Below, one piece after another: positions 20,625 to 31,500 of a DNA stretch of 64,000 nt (position 1 is the stretch's first letter; each line of letters opens with the position of its first letter). This DNA comes from Zygaena filipendulae. Lineage: Eukaryota > Arthropoda > Insecta > Lepidoptera > Zygaenidae. The notes under the pieces were generated by a model. The model worked only from the letters and a program-made list of their open reading frames with translations. It made no database searches and was not told the origin of the DNA. The DNA is taken from the NCBI GenBank assembly GCA_907165275.2, contig OU015675.1, positions 3,985,501-4,049,500 on the forward strand. The letters run 5' to 3'. The translations under genes were made by a program, and so were the position numbers.

Positions 20625-20848
20625 GTATGGCCATGTGGATGACCAAATCCGAAACTACGAAGCGGGAACTTTGAAATTACCGCGGGTGAAACCGCGGCGA
20701 ACAGCTAGTATGTCGATAAATAACTGTGGGAAGTGTTGGAAAAAAAGGGGAATTAAGTTTTGCATATTAGGTACACGTTGTCAGAGATATAGAGAAGGAC
20801 ATTAGGGGGTACAAATAAATGCGGTGAAACCGCGGGCATCAGCTAGTT
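20625..20848 (-). repeat. Two adjacent GC-headed repeat fragments
   Basis: Heads in complement orientation end at about 20709 (GTGAAACCGCGGCGAACAGC) and 20847 (GTGAAACCGCGGGCATCAGC). The second is a shortened copy placed directly after the first in the same orientation. Confidence 0.65.
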
Positions 20849-21947
20849 TTTGATAAAATTACCTATCCTTAATAAACTCCATGTTTGTATAACGTAGCAT
20901 GATTGTTTTTAATTAATGAACCCTTTGAAAAACAACAGAGTTCGCCTTTATTTGCCCTAGGGCAGAATTCCTTTTACTTCGATGTCACTTTTATATTGTT
21001 TTACCATTTTGTTGTTATTCGAAACGGTTAAAACCAAATACTCATTGTTTTATTTAAATAGGTACCTACATATCAAAAAGTAAACATAAAAAAGTAATTC
21101 GGCCCAGTATTTGTATGATTTCTGTGATGAGGAATTAAAATTTAACATTCACTTTGAACCCTCAATGAGGGAGTGAGCATTATAGTCCCAGCTTCGTGTT
21201 TCTAGATTCCTTTTTAGGACATCGATCAATCTAGCCTCTATTTTTCCCTAAGGACTGTTGTAAGTGGATAATGTGGCTGTAATCTAGTTGTAGGCCCTGA
21301 GCCTCATATCGGTGGAGGCAGTTGCAGGTTGCGCCCGTGGGTGACTCTACTGGGATTAGATTGGACACCAATTAGGAAAAATGTATGTACTTTCACTTGT
21401 TTTAATCATTATAATATAGCGACTCGTAATTTCAATATTATCAAAGTTAGTACCTGTTACTACCACTTTTCTACAATACTTAACTAATGTATAACATAAA
21501 ATATTATATTCGAGTTCGTTAAAAGTTTATACTGTTTCAGTGTATTTTCAATAAAAAAATTCAAAATCATTTATTCAAATTTGGCCCATCATGTGGCTCT
21601 TTTTGACGTCAATAAAAATAACCATACAAATAAATATTTACCACATAACTCAATAAATCAAGGTTCACAGGTGTGAAGTTATAAATAATCATCAGATAAA
21701 AGATAATAATAGTCATGCGGAGCTAGGATGTGCAACACGATAAAATTTTATCAACCCATTTTATCGATTCTCGTCGACATATTATATCGTTTTGTCTACC
21801 AGTGCTAAAAAATGTTTAACCGAATCTAGTCTTAACTCAATACCCCACTACTGCACTTTTTTGCTTGGACGCCCACAAATTTTTTTCGTGTCGACAATTT
21901 TATCTTTCATTCGATAAACATATCGTGTTGCGCATCCTAGCTCCGCT
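20849..21947. other. Intergenic, no gene recognised
   Basis: AT-rich DNA between the divergent LRR and lysozyme-like genes. The 21170-21375 part is less AT-rich and looks like an unclassified repeat. The only clear element is the LINE 3' end at 21558-21612. Confidence 0.5.
21558..21612 (-). repeat. 3' end fragment of the LINE family found at 35455-39630
   Basis: The complement of this stretch matches the last part of that LINE (GACGTCA, AAAGAGCCACAT, then GGGCCAAATTTGAATAAA). It is a severely 5'-truncated second copy on the other strand. Confidence 0.7.
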
Positions 21948-22170
21948 GGGCCCTTATTCTCTATATACTTATGACTAACAACACTTCTTGTCCATAACGC
22001 GCATCCTGAAAACACAGTTCCGACCGCTCCAGATGCCAAAATATTAGAAATTAATATTCTGTATACCATATCACACGTTGTAAATGTTTTTTTTTCTTAG
22101 ATCGCGAGGGAAAAACAATTTTGGTGGCATCTTATCTTAACACGGCGTGGGTCATAGTGAATAAGGGCCC
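21948..22170 (-). mobile_element. MITE with GGGCCCTTATTC ends, copy 1 (223 bp)
   Basis: The right end is the complement of GGGCCCTTATTCACTATGAC; the left end keeps GGGCCCTTATTC. Internal blocks CCATAACGCGC and AGATGCCAAAATATTAGAAA are shared with the copy at 23388-23625, which lies in the opposite orientation. No clean target duplication was seen. Confidence 0.75.
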
Positions 22171-23387
22171 TGTAGCTTAAGATGCATTGTTATTTTGGTT
22201 TGTTCTTCGAAGCATCTTATACGTAGGTTAAGTATATTATGGGTATTTTGTATGTTTCCATACAAATAATACTTATTATTATATAACTTTTAAATTACAC
22301 GTCATGCACGATATTAATTTTCGTTCGTGTTATTCCCTCGAATAATAAACGATATTTGAGCACAACATTATTTTGTGTACAAATTATTCGTAACACACAG
22401 AAGTCGGTAGAATTTCCCTAAACAAAAGCCAGCGGGCGTTACGCTTCCCAAGTCCCAACTCATTCGGGCCCGGAGTGGATCAACGCCAGGGTTGCCGCAA
22501 AATAAATACGCATGACGAATTTGATGTTTATGAAGCACTGTAAAATAAAGTTCGTACATAATATAAATGTGTAATAATTAGAAGTATTAACATAAATATA
22601 GGTTTAAACATTGTTCGTATAATATGGTTTCGACTTTTAATTACAACGATTACCTCAAGAACTTTATGCTCATTGTGAAAATCCTAATATCATTAATGCG
22701 AATGTTTGTTTGTTACACATATTTGCTAAACTACTCAACTGATCATCGAGAAATTTTTCATAGACATTTTCAGGTGTCAAAGGACATACTTCAGAAAAAA
22801 GTACTGTTCCCTAAGAATAGAAAATTGACTGACAAAATCTAAATTACCTAAGCTTGTACATAATATGAGATGGTAATTTAATTATCTTTAAAGTACATTT
22901 GTGAAGTTGAAAGGAAATAACAAACAATATTAATTACGATTAAAAAAATCAAATTGTACCCAAGTTCCGTAAGAGAATAAAAAAGTAAATTTTCTTTCAT
23001 AACACCAATTAAGCTATATTTTATCATTTATTATACACTGCTATTCATACAAATTACGATGTTAACTGACCAACTACCTCCATAAAAGTATCAGAATTAA
23101 CAACGACTGCCTGTCCTGCAGAGTCAAATCCGTGTTCCGTACAGAGTATGTTAATATCCGGAAACATGGTGGAAAATTGATGAGTGTGCTAACCCTAGCG
23201 AGACGCTCAGTTACACAGCAAGCGCCACAGTCTCACGTACACGTAATGAGGGCTACATAAAGAGGTTGACGTGTATAGTGAAACACGTCTAATGTTGAAG
23301 GTCTACATTTGACATTATCTAGTTTTAACCACTGCTCCTAGACTATAACATGACGCTTTAAATGACCGGTTTATTTTCACTGCTTAC
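22171..23387. other. Intergenic, no gene recognised
   Basis: AT-rich. The 22380-22520 stretch has normal GC and may be a repeat remnant. No coding frame is supported. Confidence 0.5.
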
Positions 23388-23625
23388 GGGCCCTTATTCA
23401 CTATGACCATAACAGGCCGCGTTAAGATAAGACCCCGCAAAAACTGTCTTTACCTCGTAATCAAAGAAGTTTTACTCCAAAAAAATATATTTACATCGTT
23501 ATCTATGGCATAAAGAATAATATTTTCTAATATTTTGGCATCTAGATCGTTTGGAAATGTATTTTTGGGACGCGCGTTATGGGCAAGGAATGTTGTTTGT
23601 ACTTTGTCATAGTGAATAAGGACCC
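23388..23625 (+). mobile_element. MITE with GGGCCCTTATTC ends, copy 2 (238 bp)
   Basis: Left GGGCCCTTATTCACTATGAC and right complement GGGTCCTTATTCACTATGAC form 20-bp inverted ends with one mismatch. It is oriented opposite to copy 1. Confidence 0.8.
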
Positions 23626-23641
23626 AGCTTATTTATATTAT

Positions 23642-23960
23642 ACTAGCTGTGCCTCGCGGTTTCACCCGCGTAAATTTGAGAAAAAAACCTACTAAAATAT
23701 ATTCCACAGCTATAATAATCGTTCGTACGCAACGGAAGCTCTCAAAAGGAATAATTTCCCCGTTTCTGCAACATTCTTCATTGCTGCTCTGCTCTCCTAT
23801 TAGTCGTATAAGTGTGATTTATATAAACTATTTTCTTCAGCGATAAATGTACTATCCAACACAAAAATAATTTTTCAATTTGAACCAGTAGTTCCTAGAT
23901 TAGCGCGTTCATCCAAACAAACATACAAAAACCTCTTCAGCTTTGTAATATTAAGTATAC
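23642..23960 (+). repeat. GC-headed interspersed repeat
   Basis: Head TGTGCCTCGCGGTTTCACCC. The body includes the AACAAACATACAAA and AATATTAAGTATA tail parts. Confidence 0.7.
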
Positions 23961-24904
23961 CTAGTTTTATTAATACCCAAGATTCACAATTGAAGACGGA
24001 AAAACGTCCTCTACAAAGAAACAAAACATACAAAATTAATTTTAGTACGAATTTGTATTTATTTAATCATTTGTGACTGTTTCTTTCGTTTCCATACCAT
24101 TTAAGATAACATTTGTATGAAAATTTGTACTGTATATTTGTTTGTATTTATATGAAGTTTGTAATTTTTTTTATTTCTGTCAATGCATATGCATAATACT
24201 TTGAAAATAACCTTTAGAACCTTTTAGTTTCTAGACCTACATAATATGCTTTAAACTCTCTTCAAAAGTCTTTCATTATCGAAGAAAATAAAATTGTTTT
24301 AACAATGTCGAGTCCGACATAGATTTTATTAAAGAGAACAATGGCGAATTCAAAGAATATCGTAGCGAGCTTAATAATAACGGTTCCTACGATCAAAGTG
24401 GAAACTTTTGTTGCAATATTAAATACAACCCAATGAAAGCTGGAGCGAAAACTAGCGGAAAGCTAAGTTAGCGAGAATAATAACGTAAACACGACGCCTA
24501 ACGAGAAATGAGATATTCTTTGTATATAGTGCGATAGAAATTGTGTGAGAGCTGTTCGTTTGCACGTCTGCACCCAGCGAGCTGAGAGTCTTAGTTAGCG
24601 GGCCCGCGCTCTACGTCTTTCACAACTGAAACATTCACAACTGCGAAAGAAACAAAAGAGCTACTAAAAACTTTCACATTCCACGCTTTTGACTCACAAA
24701 TGGAGCGGCTGTGGGGTGTTAAAAATATCATCTCTAAGTTAATAAAGGCATTCTAATATGCTCGAATTTCAAGCTTACACTGTCCATTGTCCAATACACA
24801 CACCAGCAATAGCCTACACTGGTGTCACCTAGGCTCGACGCTACGTTGTGACAGGGCATAGGCACGAAGTTGGCGGAGGGCGAAAGTATCGCTATTTTAT
24901 ATAG

Positions 24905-25180
24905 TTACTATAGTTGTTTCCTGTAGTTTCACCCCTATTAACTTGGGAGTTCCCCAGGAACTCCGTGAAATCATTTCTTAGCTGACTTCTATTGGTCATA
25001 AACAACCTACCTGTTTTCTATGTAAGTCAAGTAGCTTTTGAGAGTACCCTATGTTCTTCGCTATACCCTTTGATAACGTGTATGCGAAATCTCATGATGA
25101 TCGGTCAAGTAGTTATGACGTGAAAGAAAGTACTTTTTCACACCATTCCAACAAACTATTATTGTTAAATTTCAACCAAT
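24905..25180 (+). repeat. Diverged GC-headed interspersed repeat
   Basis: Recognisable from TGTAGTTTCACCCCTATTAA, CCCTATGTTCTTCGCTATAC and the ATCTCATGATGATCGGTCAA block. Confidence 0.5.
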
Positions 25181-25372
25181 TTACATAAAACCTTGACAAA
25201 TTATGTCCCTAAACCTTTCTCATGAATCACTCTACATATTGGTGAAAACCGTTTGAAAATCCATTCAGTAGTTTTTGAGTTTATCGCGAACAGACAGACA
25301 GACGCGGCGGAATTTGTTTTATAACATTTGTAGTGAATGATAGTATTTCTGCTACTATGGCTCCGTTGACAG

Positions 25373-25517
25373 ATGCAGCGGCTGTGGGACCTGACCGTGG
25401 TGATGGTGGGGCTGGCGCTGATCACCAATTCACACGCTCACGCTAGGACCTTCAGCCGCTGCCAGCTGTCCAGGGAACTGCTGAGGTACAATTTCCCGAG
25501 GAGCTTGATACCGCATT
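25373..25517 (+). CDS. Lysozyme-like exon 1: signal peptide and mature N-terminus
   Basis: ATG opens the signal peptide MQRLWDLTVVM. The donor T|GTAAGTA is close to consensus and splits the Trp49 codon. The bases before the ATG (GTTGACAG) resemble an acceptor, so a separate 5' UTR exon is possible. Confidence 0.92.
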
Positions 25518-28500
25518 GTAAGTACGTTACAAAATATTTACATTTTTTTTTGCTAAGAATCTGGTTGTAAAAATTGTTTCACTGACAGGAAGCTACAGTC
25601 TGAGTTTCCTGTCAAATATCAATGTAATGACAAAATGCATCATAAACGTTCGATTAATTAATTAAATTAGTTCAATTAGGCATTATTATTTTTTGTAAAA
25701 AATTTTAATAGATGCCATCAAAAAATTGTATTCACTCTACTTAACTTTTATGTATGTTTTTTTATATTGAGTGGCGCTAGTTTACCCTTACTGTAATGAC
25801 CTTAATGAAACGATAAAGCAGAACTTAAATGGAATTTAAACTGAGATGAAGCGACCATATTACCATCTTCTATCTATCTAGAATCGACGATTCTGTACAT
25901 TGAATATTTTTACCTAAAATTGAGAGGGGTGATAAAAGAAGAGTAACCAAGCCTAAAAAAGTTTTTAAAATTCTTTTCTGTCTGTCTGTCTGTCTGTTCG
26001 CGATAATCTCCGCATCTACTGTGCGGGTTGTCACGCAGTTTTCAGTTGTAGATTAAGCTAAGTCTGGAGCAACATATAAGCTTTGTTTCGTCGAAATAGG
26101 AAATAGGGGAAAAAAGTTATCATTATTTAAAGACTTCAGCACATTACGATGGTGGAAAGCTTCGATATAATGTTGCATAACGAACATGATAAAACCTTTT
26201 GAGAGTTATGCATATTTTTTCTTTTGAATTGATTTTTTGCGAAGTGACAGTTTTAAGGCTTGGAGAGACAGATGATGTGATTATATTTTCTTTGAGACTA
26301 AAGAGCCACTACGTTTTAAAAGAGTGAGAAAATCTACGGTCATTACTGTCATTGCAAGAGTTAAAAATACACGCGAGTGAAACCGCGGGCACCAGCTAGT
26401 AAATAATATTACCATTACGTAAATCCTTTAATTCAAGAATAACAACACTAAATAACAAAGTAATTCGACACATAGATACCGCTCGCAGTGGCAGTTCATA
26501 ATAACGTAATGCAACAACTAATAACGTGCGGTATCCGCGAGTGGCGTGCACTTAAACTCGCATATACTTGTGCAAGTTTAATACACTACAAGGAAGGCTG
26601 GCTGCTTCCCGCGGGATTCCGTTGCAGCCACCATTAGGTTCGTGTTCGTGAACTAATCAGTGCGCCAGTTTGCCCCCCGACCCGAACCTTCCCGGTGGCG
26701 CATGACGTTGTAATAAATGTGACAACCTACAGTGCCTGTAGTGGGATTGCTTTGGATTCTAGATCCGTTTTCTAGTTTTCAACAAGAATAAACTGGTTTT
26801 TTTTGGCTGTCAAATTTTATTTTGTGAGTATCGATGCAGCTGTTCAGAAAGTGTGCTTGCTGGTGGTGCTTGAAAAGATTTACCGTTAAATATAATATCT
26901 TAATACTATACCCACAAAATACATATAAATTATACGTAAACCAAAACTGAGACACAAATGCACAAAGTATACTTACACACAGCATGCTGCACATTACGAG
27001 TATCGACTGCCTGCCAAGGAGATGCTGATATACTCTAGTTCTGAAAACATTTTTACTCGTTACTAATTTAAGTCCGTCAATCCGATTGACGGATGTCAGT
27101 GAGCAGCGAGTTCCAGAGTTGGATAGCCTGAAAAGTAAAAGAATTAGATACAAACCCAGTCCGGTGAGAAGGAATTTTTAGGAGAAGATTTTAGGTAGAA
27201 CGAAGAGATTTGTCATGAGAAGAAGAAAGAAATTGAAAGCGGCTTTTTAAATACGAGGGATAGGCTGGATCGTTTAATACGGAAAAGAGAGTACAGGCAA
27301 TTCTCAACTGCCAACGATTACGGATGGAAAGTCACGTTAGCTAAGAGCGTTAGAAAGACCCATGATCGTACTTACGAAGTCCCAAAATGTATCAAATTGT
27401 GTTGTTGCTGTATCGAAATGTTCAGAAGACGATCCAGCTTATTAAGAAGATCTTCATTCAGGTCACAATAGCATACATCAACATTGTCAATTATAGGGAT
27501 TAGGGATCACTAAAGATTGTACCAATAACTTCTTGGTACACGTGAGTAAAAAGATTTTGTACCGGTAAAGCGACTGCAGTGTACCGGTTAGGTAACCGGT
27601 ACACTGCTAGGTAGCTGAGATCTCATTTACATGTTTAACCCAGCTAAGGGTGGTGTTATAATCGCATTTATAATATTAGTTAACTAAAACTATGTCGCAT
27701 TTCAAAAAAATAAAACGTGAACACATAGTTGAACTTTGTGCCTGAGTATATGCTAATAACCAGTCTAGACCTGAGTAAGAGGCTGGATTGTATATTAAGT
27801 GCAAATGCGCCACTGTTGCCGACTGGCAGGCACGCCTAAGACGTGTTGCCGAGACGCTTTGTCTCTGTGAATAATGTCTTTACCTAGGTACCTACCTAAT
27901 GCTGTAGATATTAGACCTAGTACTTACACATTCACATTTCATTAGGTTTCTGCAAAATTACTAATAACAAGATTTGAAACAAAATTGTATTAAAGAAATA
28001 AATTCATACTTATACGACAATTGGCACAGTAAAAGGTTTTTTATTTAAAAACTGTGCTAATGCTAAAGAAACTGATATGGAATTTTTTTTAGTTCTTTTT
28101 CTAGTACTATTTATTAGCCATAATACCTAGGTATGAGGCATGAAATCAATGCCACAACAGGTTTATCTTCTCAAATTATGAAGGTCTATAAAATAATGAC
28201 CTCACCTAGATCTGAACCAAACGTATAGGTTACCTACCTAGGCACCCAGACAAACTTGATAAATCAGATGAGACAATTTGCCTACACTATAATTATAAAT
28301 ATTGGGTAACTCTACATTTATTCTGTCTATATGTATTATATTAATAAACACATTTTTTTTGACCGACTTCAAAAAAAAGGAGTTTCCCAGTTTGACCTGT
28401 AAGTATGTTTGTATGTTTGCGCACGATTATCTCGCGTTTGGCTAAACCGATTTTGATGCGGCTTTCAGGTAAGTACTAAGTATTTGTCACATTTTGGAGA

Positions 28501-31500
28501 AGGTTTAAATATAAAATTTTCATGAATCGGTTCAGTAGTTTTTTCAAAATCTTGAAAAAAGTGAGTCACAATACTGATTAACCAACTTAATTTTTATTCT
28601 TATCTATTATTCTTAATTGTATTATTCTGATACATGACGATACTGAACAACCATTTCCGAAGCGCATAACTGTTGTGTTATTTTGTGATCGGAAGTCGTA
28701 TACCCTAACCATTTTCGGTGAGCTGATTAATGCGTCCTTTATATTAAAAAAAAAGGTTATGGTGGATGGTTATGGAACTAAAATAGAAGAGAAAAAGTTA
28801 TGTTTTATCAAATCGCCAAATAAAACTATTTCGTACTTAGATAGGTATATACCTACCTTCATGACTTTGTGACGACCCATAAGGTCCTATAAAATTTTTT
28901 TGGTTATAATTAAAATCTTAAATAATTATTAAAGTATAGAAGATAATAAAATACACCTATAAAATTACATTTAAAACATATTAGAGGACATTGCGGTTCA
29001 AATAACATCGAAAACAAGTTTTAGTACGTTTATCAATAATAACTCCTAAACTAAAGAAGTTAGGACAAAACATTATACGAAGGAAAGTGCTTGTATTAGG
29101 GAATACCAAATGTATATTGAATTTCGAGAGTATAGGAGCAAGTTAGAAAACGCGAATCCCCCCATGCAGGCGTCTCGGAATACAGGGCTGAACGCACCGC
29201 CAGTATCCACGGGCCGTATATCTACGGGGAATACGGAGGTGAAAAAATGTCCTGACGACAAAAGTTTGTTGGGAAAGTAAATTGATAATAGTGTAATAAT
29301 AAACGAATGCGCTGGGGAGGGAACGTCTAAGGGACAATAAATATAATATTATTGCACATTTATCAAACATAAAATTTATTTTCTCATACAAATTTTTTAA
29401 TAAATAATATACATGCAAAGTACGTCGTGGTCGAGCGGTCTGCGCGCAGAACGATTTATCGGTTTGTGCAAGGATTCGTACACGCGACCTGGAAGTTTCG
29501 TCATTACTCATTGTGTCCTGATTGCGTTGTGCAGAGGCGAGCATGCGCGATTGTGATACTTGGTGGTCGCATGAAAGCGTATGTGGGCCGATGCGCCTCG
29601 TGAACGAGATGCTTTGAGTAGAATATTTGTATTGATTTTATCATTACAAAAGACGGTTCGTTACGAATAGTCTTGTTGAGCGAGCGATAGCGCAGAGTGG
29701 TTTAATGTTTTTGTGCGAAGGTCTGTCAGTGCACTTGACGTCCGTTAGGATATCTCGAGCGTAGACCTGAAAACATTAGTCACGAGGAAGGATCTTCAAA
29801 TCACAGTACCAAATAGGCTCGAAGCAAACGGAACTCTAATCTTGAACGGTTGGACATTGCACGTCGCGAGCGTATGATGGCGTAGATGGGTAAAAATCCG
29901 CGCCTTGAGTCATCTGCGCCGTGACGAGTTTCGTTGTGCGCCTTGTACCTTACCTTGAATAACAACGCCTTCCGTGTTATTCAATCTACATATCACCGAT
30001 GCGGCTGACTGGAGATGCCGGCCCTCTCCTACACCAGGGAAGGGTTGTTCGCTCTTCTTTCTGTTTTACCTTTCTTTTTATTATAAACATTACTGATGGG
30101 CCAATGCGCTCTGTGGCTCGATTGCTGGCTGCGGAGACAGACTGGAGCTACTGTGACTCGCAACCACATGTATGCTTACGTAGGTCCCTGCGCTTTGCGA
30201 TCGAGACCGTTGTGCAGAGGCTGGGGGATCGGCTGTTGGCGACCTCGTCGCTGACGCTAGATTCTCGGCAACCTTTGTGTTTTTCAACACGATGTGCTTG
30301 CCAATGTTCTGATGTGGCAGAACGAGTTGGATGCCCGAGTGGGTTCACAGGGGAGAGAGAGCCATTCAACTCTACAGCTACGGCTAGGCTACGGCCTCAC
30401 TGCTTGCAGTATGACAGAGTGTTCATCAGCTGAAGTTCCAGGTTCCAGGGAGAGATTGGTCTCCGACAACACACACATACAATTTTGGATCACTGTGCTG
30501 GGGTTTGGTTTGTGGTGGTCCCACCCAACCCTGGTCTTCGGGCTGGCACATATTCAAGGGCTCACCATGGCTCCAACGCGGCGGTAGTCTTCGGACTGGG
30601 GACGTACAGTCTCCTCACTGGATTCCTGAAACGGACGCTGGTGAATGATCTTAGATGTAACTATCTAGAATGATCCTCTACCTTGTGAAACAGGTTGGGG
30701 GAGGTGACGAAGGCATTGTGCTGGATGGTCATCACCGTGGAATAGCGCAGGAGGGGCTATACCACCTTCCGGCGAATACTTATGTATTAACTGGAAGCCT
30801 TACCTTCGGTTTGACGTCGGGATTGGTTGCAGTGCCAACAATCATTTCACGTAGTACTTGAGGTTCCTGTGGCCAATGCTTGCGTCATGCTGAGGGGACA
30901 AAATCTGGTCGACCTTGGAATAGAATCGTCTGGGTGGTTTATTAAATATATTTATGCGTCCTGGCAATGTCTGAGCCATCTGAGCCAGGAATGGTAGCTT
31001 TTGACGAGATGTTGACCGGGGTTAAACCGACAAACACAAACTAAAACAGATTGTAGGGATAGACAAACATAAGGGTCAAGATTATTCAAACTTAGCCTAC
31101 AAGCCAATAGATTAGACCGGAAAACAAACTAATAAAATAGAACATCGATATAATGTTAGGGAGGCAGGTCGTCACAAACAAACTAACAAAACTAGATCAT
31201 CCACATAAATAAATTAAAAATAGATCATCCACCTAAAGTTAGGAAAGGGGTCGCACGAAAGCAATAAAAATAGGGATTCGTCCGTGTACTAGTCTAAGAT
31301 CGTTCGTGTATTCGCTAAACATAAATTAGAGATCGTTCATGTATTAACTTTAGAATCTTAGCTATAAACTAACCAAACTAAAAACTATGATGCAAATACT
31401 AAGACGATAGTTCAATCTCAACCTAAAAGAATCATAGGTTACTGCACACAACGAAGTTAGAGTCCTAACCACTAGACAATCAGGCCAAATTAGAGATTAT

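Noticed and set aside
29143..30861. Open frames of 133, 144, 97 and other codons inside the LTR
   Set aside because: They occur identically in both LTRs only because the LTRs are identical. They overlap on both strands, lack known motifs and have no supporting context.
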